Shown here: one piece after another, positions 1-7,846 of the stretch | Layout of the letters: every line of letters begins with the position of its first letter | How positions within the stretch are numbered: the stretch's first letter is position 1 | Assembly: GCA_002336725.1 (NCBI GenBank) | Contig: DDEO01000067.1 | Span: forward strand, 706-14,735 | DNA length: 14,030 nucleotides | Origin: Bacteroidetes bacterium UBA1952 | GTDB lineage: Bacteria; Bacteroidota; Bacteroidia; Chitinophagales; Chitinophagaceae | Direction: 5' to 3' | The notes under the pieces: model-generated | The model's database searches: none | What the model was told of the DNA's origin: nothing | What the model saw: the letters and a program-made list of their open reading frames with translations, nothing else | Program-made: the position numbers and the translations under genes

Positions 1-30
1 TTTTGCCGGAGATGCAATCTGTCATACACC

Positions 31-78
31 CAAAAAAATCGCCTGCTGCCAGGGTTTCCAAAACCCCGGCAGCAGGCG
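31..78 (-). terminator. Rho-independent terminator of the DUF5686 gene
   Basis: An 11-bp perfect outer stem (40-50 with 68-78, CGCCTGCTGCC/GGCAGCAGGCG) continues, after one A/C mismatch (51/67), into a 6-bp inner stem (52-57 with 61-66, GGGTTT/AAACCC) with a 3-nt loop. Seven A residues at 32-38 become a U tract on the minus-strand transcript, directly after the hairpin. It lies 5 bases past the stop codon of the minus-strand gene. A short T run at 80-83 might let it act weakly on the other strand too. Bases 1-30 hold nothing I recognise. Confidence 0.9.
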
Positions 79-83
79 GTTTT

Positions 84-2498
84 CTACAATCCCAGATCCA
101 GCCCCAGCACGGCGCAGCCGTTTTTGTAAAAATCGCGGCCCTGCAGCGGAGCATAATAACCCGCATGGAGATTGATATAAGCGAGGCCCATCACCCGGTA
201 GCGCAGCAGATCGTGGAGCGCCAGTCCCGCCTCGTGGTAGCCCTGCGATGCGTCGCGCAACTGGACGTACTGATGAAGTTGCGCATGGCCCAACTGCCCC
301 CAGATGCCATTGTAGCCCACCGAAAGGCTGGGGTAGGAGAACGTGGTTTTGAAGAAGTGGAAATCGAAATGATGCCGGAAATGCAGGCTCACGAAAATGT
401 CGTTGTAGAGGTCATAGGGCCGCAGGGTATAGAAATTGCCAAACGTGAAAGCCGCGAAATAATCCAGCCGATACCCGCGTGCAGCAAACAGCCGACTCAG
501 CGGCAGGGGCGCATCCGAAAAACTTTTTCCGCCCATCAGCAGGATGCGCTCCATTCCCAGCCGGTTCAGGTGTTTCCGGAATTCTATGCCGCCGGTGAGT
601 TGCAGGTAGCGGTTCTCCACGCCCGTCGTGCCGTCGGCTTTTTCCGGTTTCAGCCTGCCGCCGGTCAGGTTCATATACAAGATCGGATAGCGCGTATCAA
701 TGGGCAGATAGGTGCCGAAAGAGTAGGCGCGTTTTTCGCCAAAGGCATAGCGGGTGCGCAGGGTGATTTCCTGACTCCTGATTGCTACATTGCTATCTGC
801 AAAAGGCAGAAAGCGGTAGGCATACAGCGGGCGGGTTTTCTCTAAAGAAAATTCCGTTTCGGTGCTCAGATACCCCATGCGGTTGCGCAGTTGCAGGGTT
901 GCTTTCTCGCTCAGGTCGGCGCGCTGAATGAGATATTGGCGGATATAATCGCTTTCAAGGGTCTTGTCCAGATAAACCCGTCCGGGGTCGCGCAGGTCGC
1001 GGTCGTAGCTAATGCGCAGCACCTGTTCCTGAAAATCGTCGAAGAAAAGCTCGGCAAAACCACCATATTTCCACCGCTTGTCCTTCAGGCCATAGCCGCC
1101 CCACAGTCCGGCAGTGCCTCTTTTGGTGATCTTATCCGATGTCTGAAGGCCCAGGCCGAGGCGCGTGCCTTCAAAAGCATTGTAGCTATAAACGCGCGTC
1201 AGATTAACATCAAATTTGCCGACCGGAAATTTCCCCTGCGGCAGCGCCGAGGCAAAGCGCACGATATTATCGGTAGGCAGCGAGTTGGAGAAAGAATCAA
1301 TAACGTGGTAGGTCTGCGTGTCTTTGGCGCTGAGCGGCTCGGGTCGTATCGGGTGCCAGTCGCTGTCGTTGTTTTTAACAGCATCGGGCGTTAGGCGGGC
1401 CGTGTGGGCCTTGTCAAACCGGAAGCCTTTAGGCAGCGCGAAAGACACGCTGTCGATGCGGGAATTTCCGGAAATAGAAATGTCCTGCGCCTGCCCGCCG
1501 AAGTTGCGCCATTCCATGCGGTAGTTCAGTTTTTCCGGAAACCACTGCCCATTGTTTTGGGCATACTGAATATCGATGCGTGTGGATTGGTTGAGGGCCG
1601 TGTCTCTGGCTTCGGCAATCATCTGGGACACCACGTAGCCGTCGGAGTTGAGCGAGATTTGCCCCTGCAGGCCGCGCACATTTTTGCGGGGGCGGTATTG
1701 GATAATCCATACCGTATCGTTGCCGTTTTGCAATTCTTCGACGAGGCAAAAATAATAGCGGCTCTCGTAGCCCTTAGCCACCGGGTTGGGATAATCCATC
1801 TGTCCCAGTTTGATGAAATCCGACTGTATCTGGAAGGGCAGCACATCGGTTATCAGGTTGGTAAAAGCCGGCGAAGAAAGCCCCGAAACACGGGTTGCCA
1901 GGATGTCTTCCTGCAGGCTTGCCGGGCGGCGATGGCTGCGGCGGCTGTAGGTCTCGGCGATAAGCAGATGCTGGGTTTGCTGAAAATGTTCTATCTTCTT
2001 TTGCAGGGCGCTGTCCTGCCCGGCCAGCCCGGCCATGTTCATGTCGGCAATCATCTTGTAATAGACGCTGCACTGATATTCCGGGTGTTTTTCGGGGTTG
2101 TGGCGGTCGCGGTGGGCGAGCGCGGCGTTGAGCAGCCGGCGGATTTTCTTCATCGGCGACCCGATTTTGACCTCTGCCAGTTCGGCTTCTTTGGCTGGTT
2201 GCAGCCGCAGGAGCAAAGGCGCTTCTTTTCCGGAAAAAGGAAGCGTTTTGGTTTGATAACCAATGCTGGAGACTTCGAGGGAGCGGATATTTCCGGAAAT
2301 GGAAAGCGTGAAATTCCCGGCCAGGTCGGCGACAGTGCCTGTGTTTCCGGGCAGCATCCGCACCGAGGCGAAGGGGATGCCCTTGCCGGTTTGTGCGTCC
2401 TGCACCACGCCGTTTACCTGCGCACGGGTTTGCGCATACACAAAAGAAGGCAGCCCCCAAAGGGCAAGAAAGAAGAACAGCAGCCGCAGGCGTATCAT
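84..2498 (-). CDS. DUF5686 outer-membrane protein with carboxypeptidase-regulatory-like N-domain
   Basis: The 804-residue product starts with a signal peptide (about residues 1-22, hydrophobic LLFFFLALWGL then VYAQ). A carboxypeptidase-regulatory-like beta-sandwich follows (about 28-112: VNGVVQDAQTGKGIPFASV ... GTVADLAGNFTL ... SSIGYQTKT), the module typical of TonB-dependent receptors and related Bacteroidota envelope proteins. The rest matches DUF5686: a middle region that includes the stretch YNAFEGTRLGLGLQTSDK and a C-terminal half rich in alternating aromatic/polar strands, ending without a tail as outer-membrane barrels do. Location in the outer membrane is inferred; the substrate or partner is unknown. 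The start at 2498 is supported by the signal peptide immediately after it and by an exact -7 box 7 bp upstream. It carries five TTCCGGAA sites. It is divergent from the lipoprotein gene at 2575 and has its own terminator. Confidence 0.88.
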   Translation of the reverse strand: MIRLRLLFFFLALWGLPSFVYAQTRAQVNGVVQDAQTGKGIPFASVRMLPGNTGTVADLAGNFTLSISGNIRSLEVSSIGYQTKTLPFSGKEAPLLLRLQPAKEAELAEVKIGSPMKKIRRLLNAALAHRDRHNPEKHPEYQCSVYYKMIADMNMAGLAGQDSALQKKIEHFQQTQHLLIAETYSRRSHRRPASLQEDILATRVSGLSSPAFTNLITDVLPFQIQSDFIKLGQMDYPNPVAKGYESRYYFCLVEELQNGNDTVWIIQYRPRKNVRGLQGQISLNSDGYVVSQMIAEARDTALNQSTRIDIQYAQNNGQWFPEKLNYRMEWRNFGGQAQDISISGNSRIDSVSFALPKGFRFDKAHTARLTPDAVKNNDSDWHPIRPEPLSAKDTQTYHVIDSFSNSLPTDNIVRFASALPQGKFPVGKFDVNLTRVYSYNAFEGTRLGLGLQTSDKITKRGTAGLWGGYGLKDKRWKYGGFAELFFDDFQEQVLRISYDRDLRDPGRVYLDKTLESDYIRQYLIQRADLSEKATLQLRNRMGYLSTETEFSLEKTRPLYAYRFLPFADSNVAIRSQEITLRTRYAFGEKRAYSFGTYLPIDTRYPILYMNLTGGRLKPEKADGTTGVENRYLQLTGGIEFRKHLNRLGMERILLMGGKSFSDAPLPLSRLFAARGYRLDYFAAFTFGNFYTLRPYDLYNDIFVSLHFRHHFDFHFFKTTFSYPSLSVGYNGIWGQLGHAQLHQYVQLRDASQGYHEAGLALHDLLRYRVMGLAYINLHAGYYAPLQGRDFYKNGCAVLGLDLGL

Positions 2499-2505
2499 GG
2501 ATTTT

Positions 2506-2513
2506 CAAAAATA
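2506..2513 (-). promoter_or_regulatory. Bacteroidota -7 box (TATTTTTG) of the DUF5686 gene
   Basis: On the minus strand the sequence is TATTTTTG, an exact match to TAnnTTTG, ending 7 nt before the ATG. No clear TTG -33 element is seen about 20 nt further upstream. The start point expected from such a box falls at or next to the start codon. Confidence 0.5.
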
Positions 2514-2549
2514 GGGCGCAGATACTTCGTAAATTCAGCTTGTTCCGAT

Positions 2550-2557
2550 TATCTTTA
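2550..2557 (+). promoter_or_regulatory. Possible -7 box (TATCTTTA) of the lipoprotein gene
   Basis: TATCTTTA matches TAnnTTTG at all but the last position and ends 17 nt before the ATG at 2575. It sits in the 76-bp divergent spacer. No convincing -33 element is visible. Confidence 0.3.
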
Positions 2558-2574
2558 AGCCGTTCAAACAGACC

Positions 2575-3144
2575 ATGAAAGTTCTACGCATCCTCGCAGC
2601 CGGCGCTGCCCTTCTTACGATGGCTTCCTGTGGTAAGGAATACAATTCCATTCCCAACGGCAATAATACGGATAATCCGCTGCTGCCCCTCGGCACGGCG
2701 GGCGAAGGCCAGATACGATTTAACCTGTGGCAGGAAAAAGTGCGCATCACCGGTGCCTATTGGAGCGACACGATGGTGGGCAGCGCGACCTACCGGCAGA
2801 TTGTGGGCGGCATTACCGGCCCGGATGGCGCGTTTCAATCGGTGAGCATGATCTTTCCTTATGTGGATACGGCCAAGAAAGTGCTCACCAGCAAAGACTC
2901 TGTTGTGTTTAATTTCAGCCTTGCCGACCTGAGCAATCCCGCAGAACCGGTCATCGGTAAGATTTACAGCAATCAGTCGGCGAGCACCAAAGGCAGCGCC
3001 ATGACCGTTGCGCTCAGCCAGCAGGATGCCACCACGCTGCGCGGCAATTTTTCCGGAATCCTCTCCCGCCAATACCTCTCGGCAGATTCCAACGACGTGG
3101 TGGAACTCACCAACGGAACCTTCTGGGTGAAGAAGCGGCAATAA
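2575..3144 (+). CDS. Small lipoprotein of unknown function
   Basis: The 189-residue product has a lipoprotein signal: MKVLRILAAGAALL, then the lipobox TMASC with the predicted lipidated cysteine at residue 19, followed by a polar, Asn-rich linker (GKEYNSIPNGNNTDN). The remaining 150 residues look like an all-beta globular domain with alternating hydrophobic and polar residues (GEGQIRFNLWQEKVRITGAYWS, then a strand-like ending NGTFWVKKRQ). I do not recognise a family or catalytic motif. It is likely anchored in the outer or inner membrane facing the periplasm or the surface. It is divergent from the DUF5686 gene, and a terminator 35 bp downstream separates it from the FKBP gene, so it appears monocistronic. 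It carries one TTCCGGAA site (3051-3058). Confidence 0.85.
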   Translation: MKVLRILAAGAALLTMASCGKEYNSIPNGNNTDNPLLPLGTAGEGQIRFNLWQEKVRITGAYWSDTMVGSATYRQIVGGITGPDGAFQSVSMIFPYVDTAKKVLTSKDSVVFNFSLADLSNPAEPVIGKIYSNQSASTKGSAMTVALSQQDATTLRGNFSGILSRQYLSADSNDVVELTNGTFWVKKRQ

Positions 3145-3171
3145 GCGAGGCCATCAGAAAGTCTTATTCCC

Positions 3172-3206
3172 TAAAAAAAGCCCCCACCATTTCGGTTGGG
3201 GCTTTT
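3172..3206 (+). terminator. Rho-independent terminator after the lipoprotein gene
   Basis: AGCCCCCACC (3179-3188) pairs with GGTTGGGGCT (3194-3203) with one mismatch and a 5-nt loop. An A run (3173-3179) precedes it and a T run (3203-3206) follows it. The terminator ends three bases before the -7 box of the next gene, so termination and the next initiation are packed within about 50 bp. Confidence 0.88.
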
Positions 3207-3208
3207 AT

Positions 3209-3216
3209 TATGTTTG
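3209..3216 (+). promoter_or_regulatory. Bacteroidota -7 box (TATGTTTG) of the FKBP gene
   Basis: TATGTTTG is an exact TAnnTTTG match and ends only 4 nt before the ATG at 3221, directly behind the preceding terminator. The space allows almost no 5' leader. Confidence 0.5.
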
Positions 3217-3220
3217 CAGA

Positions 3221-3697
3221 ATGAAAGCTATCCCAATGATGCTTGCAGCGGCAGTGCTCGCGGCAGTCGGCACTTCCTGTTCGCCTTCCAAACCCAAAAA
3301 CTGCCCGCCGGTAACGAGCCGGGCCATTATTACGGAAACCGATGTGCTGCGGGGATACCTGCGCGATAAAGGTATTGCCGTGCAGGAAGATTCGCTCGGT
3401 TATTTCTATACCATCGAAGAGGCCGGAACGGGCAAAGCACCCAATCCCTGCTCGGATGTAACGGTGGACTATGAAGGAACGCTCGCCAACGGCATGCCCT
3501 TCGATGCCGGGAAAAACGTTTCTTTCAACCTCTCGCAACTGATTCTGGGCTGGCAGATGGGCATTCCTAAAATCAAAGAAGGCGGGAAGATAATCCTGTA
3601 TCTGCCGCCCTCTATCGCCTATGGCGACCGCGCTTCCGGCGACATTCCGCCACACTCCAACCTGATTTTTAAGATTGCGCTGAAGAAGGTGGAGTAG
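3221..3697 (+). CDS. FKBP-type peptidyl-prolyl cis-trans isomerase lipoprotein
   Basis: The 158-residue product carries a lipoprotein signal peptide ending in the lipobox VGTSC (lipidated Cys20), then a short linker and one FKBP domain (about 55-158). Residues lining the FKBP active site are present in order: Tyr84 (VDYEG), Phe94-Asp95 (MPFDAG), Phe102, Trp111 (ILGWQMG), Tyr134 (IAYGDR) and Phe150 (LIFKIAL). It should therefore be catalytically competent, speeding proline isomerisation in proteins folding in the periplasm or at the cell surface. The size fits a single-domain FKBP with anchor. The gene stands alone between two terminators, and its start is fixed by the signal peptide and by the promoter box 4 bp upstream. 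Confidence 0.93.
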   Translation: MKAIPMMLAAAVLAAVGTSCSPSKPKNCPPVTSRAIITETDVLRGYLRDKGIAVQEDSLGYFYTIEEAGTGKAPNPCSDVTVDYEGTLANGMPFDAGKNVSFNLSQLILGWQMGIPKIKEGGKIILYLPPSIAYGDRASGDIPPHSNLIFKIALKKVE

Positions 3698-3724
3698 GAG
3701 TGCGCCGGCAGGCGCGTTCTGCTT

Positions 3725-3769
3725 AAAAAACACCCGTCCGGATTTGAGAAATCCAGACGGGTGTTTTTT
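3725..3769. terminator. Bidirectional terminator between the FKBP gene and trxB
   Basis: A 14-bp arm (3725-3738, six A then CACCCGTC) pairs perfectly with 3756-3769 (GACGGGTG then six T). Inside it, after a C/A mismatch, GGATTT (3740-3745) pairs with AAATCC (3749-3754) around a 3-nt GAG loop. T tracts exist on both strands, so it can serve both convergent genes: FKBP ending at 3697 and trxB ending at 3788. Confidence 0.93.
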
Positions 3770-3787
3770 ATTAAAAAAAAGAAACTT

Positions 3788-4762
3788 CTATTCGCCTGCA
3801 ACGGCTGCTGCTTCAGAAGCCGGAACCGCTTCCTGCGCACCCAGCCAGCGTTCGGCATCGAGGGCCGCCATGCAGCCGCTGCCTGCCGCCGTTACCGCCT
3901 GCCGGTAGATATTATCCTGCACATCGCCGCAGGCAAATACGCCGGCCACATTGGTGTTGCTCGTGCCGGGCTGCGTCAGGATATAGCCGCTTTCGTCCAT
4001 CTCCAGCCAGCCTTTGAAAATATCGCTGTTGGGCTGATGGCCAATAGCCACAAAGAAGGCGCTCACCGGAATCTCCTGCATCGTGCCGTCTGCGTTGTTT
4101 TTGATGCGAACGCCTTCTACTTTCTTGTCGCCCAGCACCTCGTCGGTCTCGCTGTTGAAATAGGTTTTGATATTGGGCGTAGCCAGCACCCGCGCCTGCA
4201 TCACCTTGCTCGCCCGCATATTGTTCTGGTCTTTGCGGATAATCATGTGTACCCTGGAGCAAATTTTCGACAGGTAGAGGGCTTCTTCGCAGGCCGTGTC
4301 GCCTGCGCCCACGATGGCTACTTCTTTTCCTTTAAAGAAAAATCCGTCGCATACCGCGCAGGCGCTCACGCCATAGCCGTTTAGCCGCTGTTCCGATTCG
4401 ATGCCCAGCCATTTGGCCGAAGCGCCGGTGGCGATAATCACCGAGTCGGCCTCGATGGTTTTTTCATCATCAATTTCTACCTTAAAAGGGCGGCACAGGA
4501 AGTCCACTTTTGTGGCCAGTCCCCAGCGGATATCGGCACCCATACGCTGAGCCTGCTGCTCAAAATCCACCATCATTTGCGGCCCCATGACCCCTTCCGG
4601 ATAGCCGGGGAAGTTTTCCACATCCGTGGTGATGGTAAGCTGGCCGCCGGGCTGAAGCCCCTGATAGAGGACGGGTTTCATATTGGCGCGGGCGGCATAG
4701 ATAGCAGCGGTGTAGCCGGCAGGGCCGGAGCCGATAATGAGGCAGTGGACGTGTTCGTTCAT
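3788..4762 (-). CDS. trxB: Thioredoxin-disulfide reductase
   Basis: The 324-residue product, normal for the family, is the cytosolic flavoenzyme that passes electrons from NADPH through FAD to thioredoxin. Visible motifs: N-terminal FAD dinucleotide fold GSGPAG (11-16); FPGYPEGVMG (51-60); ATGA (111-114); the redox-active pair Cys135-Ala-Val-Cys138 followed by DG; the NADPH-binding fold GAGDTA (152-157); a basic IRKD segment (175-178) where E. coli has HRRD; and the C-terminal FAD motif FACGD (276-280). A slightly extended Ala-rich tail (about 310-324) follows the usual end. It is convergent with the FKBP gene and monocistronic. The candidate promoter at 4841-4848 gives a leader of roughly 70 nt, longer than those of its neighbours. 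Confidence 0.97.
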   Translation of the reverse strand: MNEHVHCLIIGSGPAGYTAAIYAARANMKPVLYQGLQPGGQLTITTDVENFPGYPEGVMGPQMMVDFEQQAQRMGADIRWGLATKVDFLCRPFKVEIDDEKTIEADSVIIATGASAKWLGIESEQRLNGYGVSACAVCDGFFFKGKEVAIVGAGDTACEEALYLSKICSRVHMIIRKDQNNMRASKVMQARVLATPNIKTYFNSETDEVLGDKKVEGVRIKNNADGTMQEIPVSAFFVAIGHQPNSDIFKGWLEMDESGYILTQPGTSNTNVAGVFACGDVQDNIYRQAVTAAGSGCMAALDAERWLGAQEAVPASEAAAVAGE

Positions 4763-4840
4763 ACAGTAAAATCAGATTAAAGGACCGGGGGTAAAAGTTT
4801 CGGGATACCCCTGTCAGGATGTGCCTGTCCCGGAGCAGAA

Positions 4841-4848
4841 CAAAAGTA
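4841..4848 (-). promoter_or_regulatory. Candidate -7 box (TACTTTTG) for trxB
   Basis: Minus-strand TACTTTTG is an exact TAnnTTTG match, 78 nt upstream of the trxB ATG. No TTG -33 element is evident at the usual distance. The rest of the 182-bp gap (4763-4944) shows one TTCCGGAA site (4911-4918) and nothing else I can name. Confidence 0.35.
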
Positions 4849-4944
4849 TCAAGACGGAAGATTCCGGCATCGGATGCAGGCAGAAAGACATTTTAATATC
4901 CGGAGAGATTTTCCGGAAAAGATGCGCTTCAAAGCCGTCTTTCT

Positions 4945-5724
4945 TTAGAAAACATAGCGCCCATCGGGGGTGTAGATAACGGGCAGCAGTTTGTGGTTTT
5001 TCTCAAAATAATCGTAGCCCGCTTTCAGGTTTACCCAGAAGCGCTGTTTCTCCTCATCGTCCTTGTATTCGCGGCCCAGAAAATTCAGGCCTTTTTTATC
5101 AAATCGGGTGGGGAAGATATGAATCGGGATGTAGGTTTGGCCGGCGAGGCGGCTGGAAAGACACACGACGTATAGCTCCTGAATAATCGGGTCGGTCAGC
5201 GGAATGCAGCCCACCGTTACGCAGGAGCCGTGGATATAAATATCACCGCCGGGCTTCGTTTTGTTGCCCATGATACGGTCGCTGTAATTGGGGTAATTGA
5301 GGAGCATCGAAAGGTGAAAATCACTCTTCGGGTTGTAGTCGTCAATAAAATAAAAGCCTTCGGGCACCTGCCGGTCGCCTTCCATACGCTTGGGGCCGAG
5401 CGCACCGCTGAGGGCGCATACCTTATAGGTTTTGATGAGTTTGTAGGCGCTGGTATCGTCGTTGCGCGCCCAGAGTTCCAGTTCGTTTTGCGCTTTAAAT
5501 TCCCGCAGATACAAATTGGCGGTCGGATACGAAACGCCCTGTGCCGCAAACAACTGCGCAATGGTGTCTATATTCCTGGCCCAGGCGTTGGTAACGCGGG
5601 TGAAGGAAAACTGAAAATTCCGGAAAGTAGTGCTTTCGTCCTGCGCACGGGCGGTGGAGAAGACACAAAAGAGGGCCAAAGTCCCGATAAAAAACGCCTT
5701 AAACCGTCGGATAAACTGCACCAT
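4945..5724 (-). CDS. YafK-like L,D-transpeptidase-fold (YkuD) protein
   Basis: The 259-residue product has a signal peptide (basic FIRRFK, hydrophobic FFIGTLALFCVF, cleavage near TARA-Q at residue 27). The YkuD catalytic signature is complete: His165 in IHGSCVTVGC, catalytic Cys173, then IPLTD. The lead-in (ELELW ... YKLIKTYKVCALSGALGPKRMEGDRQVPEGFYFID, then FHLSMLLNYPN) resembles the YafK/DpaA subgroup more than ErfK/YbiS. In E. coli, DpaA cleaves the link between Braun lipoprotein and peptidoglycan. Here the function is inferred as periplasmic peptidoglycan remodelling; the direction (cross-linking or hydrolysis) cannot be told from sequence. No LysM or other peptidoglycan-binding domain is visible. 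It lies 116 bp downstream of the T9SS gene stop, with a terminator and its own -7 box between, so it is transcribed separately. Confidence 0.87.
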   Translation of the reverse strand: MVQFIRRFKAFFIGTLALFCVFSTARAQDESTTFRNFQFSFTRVTNAWARNIDTIAQLFAAQGVSYPTANLYLREFKAQNELELWARNDDTSAYKLIKTYKVCALSGALGPKRMEGDRQVPEGFYFIDDYNPKSDFHLSMLLNYPNYSDRIMGNKTKPGGDIYIHGSCVTVGCIPLTDPIIQELYVVCLSSRLAGQTYIPIHIFPTRFDKKGLNFLGREYKDDEEKQRFWVNLKAGYDYFEKNHKLLPVIYTPDGRYVF

Positions 5725-5735
5725 AGCTGTGCCGA

Positions 5736-5743
5736 CAAAAATA
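5736..5743 (-). promoter_or_regulatory. Bacteroidota -7 box (TATTTTTG) of the YafK-like gene
   Basis: Minus-strand TATTTTTG is an exact TAnnTTTG match, identical to the box of the DUF5686 gene, and ends 11 nt before the ATG. No TTG -33 element is clear. Confidence 0.5.
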
Positions 5744-5780
5744 GCCTTTTAAAGGCGAATATCTCTTTTAAGAAAAGCCA

Positions 5781-5815
5781 AAAACCGGAATGCCCCGAGA
5801 GAACATTCCGGTTTT
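5781..5815 (-). terminator. Terminator of the T9SS-sorted protein gene
   Basis: AAAACCGGAATG (5781-5792) and CATTCCGGTTTT (5804-5815) form a perfect 12-bp stem with an 11-nt loop, 25 bp past the stop of the minus-strand gene at 5841. On the minus-strand transcript the stem's 3' arm ends in UUUU, running into further U residues (complement of 5780-5772). Confidence 0.7.
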
Positions 5816-5840
5816 GGGGAAAATTTAAAAAGCTGCTGCC

Positions 5841-7646
5841 TTACGGCTGCACGGTAATCCGAGTAATCTGCTTTCCTTCGGCTGTCGGGATGTGGAGCAG
5901 ATAATTTCCGGCGGCAATCCCGCTCAGCGAAAGTTGCTGTGTGGACTGTGCATCGGTGATTTCGTAGCTTTTCACCCGTTGTCCATTCAGGTTGTAGAGT
6001 TGCAGTACAGCGCCTTTTTGCGGCGCAGTTGCAAATTCAAGGGTCAGTTGCTCGCGTGCCGGGTTGGGGCTGATGCGAATGGTATTTTCGAGGGAAACAC
6101 TTTGCACAGCAGTCGCCATGGGGTGCAGGGTTTTGGCAATGGTCTCGCGCCAGAAATCGTTGGCCGTGCTGCGCGGATTGGCAGTCGTAATCTGAATTTG
6201 CGCCGACGGGGTAGTGGCGTAGTTCATCTCTTCGGGATAGATGCTATAGCTGCCGACCGGCACATTAGCAAAGCTGTACATTCCATTGGCATCGGTTTCG
6301 GTGGCGGCTACCAGGCCATTGGCATTGTTGCGCAGCAAAACGGTGATGTGGGGCATCGGGTCGCCGACGGCAGCGCCTTTATTGGCTCCCTGAAGAATAT
6401 TTCCGGAAATAAAGCCCGGGCCGGTCATGGGCGTGCCTTGTTGCAGCCACACGCTGGCGTAGGAAGTTGCGCCGGTGTGGTTAATCACGGTGGCGTTATT
6501 CCAGTAAGCGGCGTTGGTGGCGTAGGTAGGCAAAAAGCCGGTCGTCCACGACGAAGGCTGGTTGATCATGTGAGCTTTGACGCGGTAGCTGCCGGCGGGC
6601 CTGTTCATAAAGTCGTGGGCGGCAAAAGCCATATTCGCGCTAATGGGAATCAGGGCCGAGTCCACCGCCGAGAGCGTCTGCGCACTGGAATCATATTTAA
6701 TGAGCCACATTTTCAACGAAGCGCCGGCGGCGTTTACCGTGCTGTCCCAACTAGCATAAGCCGTGATGACATTGGGCGGCGGGGGTACAGAGGTAACGTT
6801 TATCGTCTGCATAACGCTATCGCGACACAGCACCATGCCGTTGCCGGTCCACGTAGCCTTCAGCCAGATGTTGTAAGTGCCGTTTTGAGCGAACGTATAG
6901 GTCTTGCTTCCCGCTCCTGTGGCGCTAAAGCCGGCATTGCTGCTCCATTGGTAAGCTACTGATACGCCTGCCGTTGCCGGGTAGCTGCTCGTGTTATTGA
7001 AGGTGTAGGTAGCGCCGTTGTTGGTGTAAGTAAAACCGGCGTGTGCGTTGGCGCAGTTGAAGTTGGACGTGCCGCCGGTTGCGATTATTGTTACGGTATC
7101 TATCTTATTGCAGGGCGGGTAGGAAGGATGCGAAAGGGTGGTGGTAGCCGTTATCAGATAGTTGCCGGCGCTGGTATAGGTGTGGGAGTTACTGGTTCCC
7201 GAAGTGCCATCGCCATAATTATAGAGCGTGGCCGATGTATAACCGGGTGCATTGCCTCCATAAACGTTCTGATTGATATTCCAGGTGAGGCCGCTGCCGC
7301 TACGGTTTAGATAGCTATAAACACCGGCACAGTTGAGTGGCCCTTGTACGGTATCCTGTATCCAGATGCTATCCGTGCAATAATTAGGCGATTCCAGATA
7401 CAGCGTATAAACGCCCCCGTAGGCAAACGTAGCTGTTTTCACAAGCCCCGTGCCGGTTGTGGTTACGCCGGTGCTGGGGTTGATGTTAAATGAATATGCC
7501 GGCACGGTTGCCGGCACCGTGAGCGTGTAGGTCTTCACCGGCCCCGCGCCCGATTTGGCGATGGCCAGGCCGCAGTTGGTAAGCTGTGCGTAGCTCCCGA
7601 TGGCCGACAGCAGCAGGCCGCCGAGGAGAAGTAGTTGTTTTTTCAT
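5841..7646 (-). CDS. Secreted multidomain protein with PKD-like modules and T9SS type A sorting domain
   Basis: The 601-residue product begins with a signal peptide (MKKQLLLLGGLLLSAIGSYAQ). Then come at least two PKD/Ig-like beta modules: residues about 105-190, with NYGDGTSGTSNSHTYTSAGN as the typical PKD turn, and about 195-285, with YTFAQNGTYNIWLKATW. A beta-rich stretch follows (about 290-400), then a carboxypeptidase-regulatory/SdrD-B-like module (about 410-490: GFISGNILQGANKGAAVGD ... TETDANGMYSFANVPVGSYSI). The last ~75 residues (ISPNPAREQLTLEF ... LYNLNGQRVKSYEI ... GNYLLHI ... ITVQP) are a type A T9SS sorting signal, so the protein is exported by the Por machinery and released or attached at the cell surface. 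No catalytic motif is visible; an adhesive or structural role is an inference. I place the start at 7646 because the signal peptide begins there; an in-frame ATG at 7772 would add 42 residues that bury it. Confidence 0.88.
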   Translation of the reverse strand: MKKQLLLLGGLLLSAIGSYAQLTNCGLAIAKSGAGPVKTYTLTVPATVPAYSFNINPSTGVTTTGTGLVKTATFAYGGVYTLYLESPNYCTDSIWIQDTVQGPLNCAGVYSYLNRSGSGLTWNINQNVYGGNAPGYTSATLYNYGDGTSGTSNSHTYTSAGNYLITATTTLSHPSYPPCNKIDTVTIIATGGTSNFNCANAHAGFTYTNNGATYTFNNTSSYPATAGVSVAYQWSSNAGFSATGAGSKTYTFAQNGTYNIWLKATWTGNGMVLCRDSVMQTINVTSVPPPPNVITAYASWDSTVNAAGASLKMWLIKYDSSAQTLSAVDSALIPISANMAFAAHDFMNRPAGSYRVKAHMINQPSSWTTGFLPTYATNAAYWNNATVINHTGATSYASVWLQQGTPMTGPGFISGNILQGANKGAAVGDPMPHITVLLRNNANGLVAATETDANGMYSFANVPVGSYSIYPEEMNYATTPSAQIQITTANPRSTANDFWRETIAKTLHPMATAVQSVSLENTIRISPNPAREQLTLEFATAPQKGAVLQLYNLNGQRVKSYEITDAQSTQQLSLSGIAAGNYLLHIPTAEGKQITRITVQP

Positions 7647-7793
7647 GGGTAAAGCGTGTTTGTTTAAATGCCTTTGGAAAGATGTTGAAAAAGACGGCAG
7701 TGAAGGGAAGGAAGGTTGGGCATTTCCGGAAATATTTTGAATAAAAGCCCTGTCCGGTTTCTGGTCTGTCAAAATATTGCAGCCGCGTTCTTC

Positions 7794-7815
7794 AAAGCCC
7801 TTTTTGGGCTTTTTT
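7794..7815 (+). terminator. Terminator-like hairpin with no upstream plus-strand gene
   Basis: AAAGCCC (7794-7800) pairs with GGGCTTT (7806-7812) around a TTTTT loop, with T residues continuing to 7815. It faces the plus strand inside the divergent spacer between the T9SS gene and rplS, upstream of both candidate rplS promoters, so it is not the end of any gene I can see. Confidence 0.6.
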
Positions 7816-7846
7816 GCGAGAATATCTTTGCCCCGGTGTCTCTTTC

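Noticed and set aside
3..2558. Long plus-strand open frames (up to 384 codons) opposite the DUF5686 gene
   Set aside because: They mirror the G+C-rich codons of the minus-strand gene; their translations are Arg/Gly/Val-rich, match no family, and cannot coexist with the well-supported gene.
5892..6962. A 356-codon plus-strand frame opposite the T9SS-sorted protein gene
   Set aside because: It is antisense to a gene with a signal peptide, PKD-like modules and a sorting domain; it has no recognisable domain or start signals.
7647..7772. N-terminal extension of 42 codons on the T9SS-sorted protein
   Set aside because: It would place polar residues before a classic signal peptide beginning at 7646, and includes a TTCCGGAA site typical of non-coding stretches as well.
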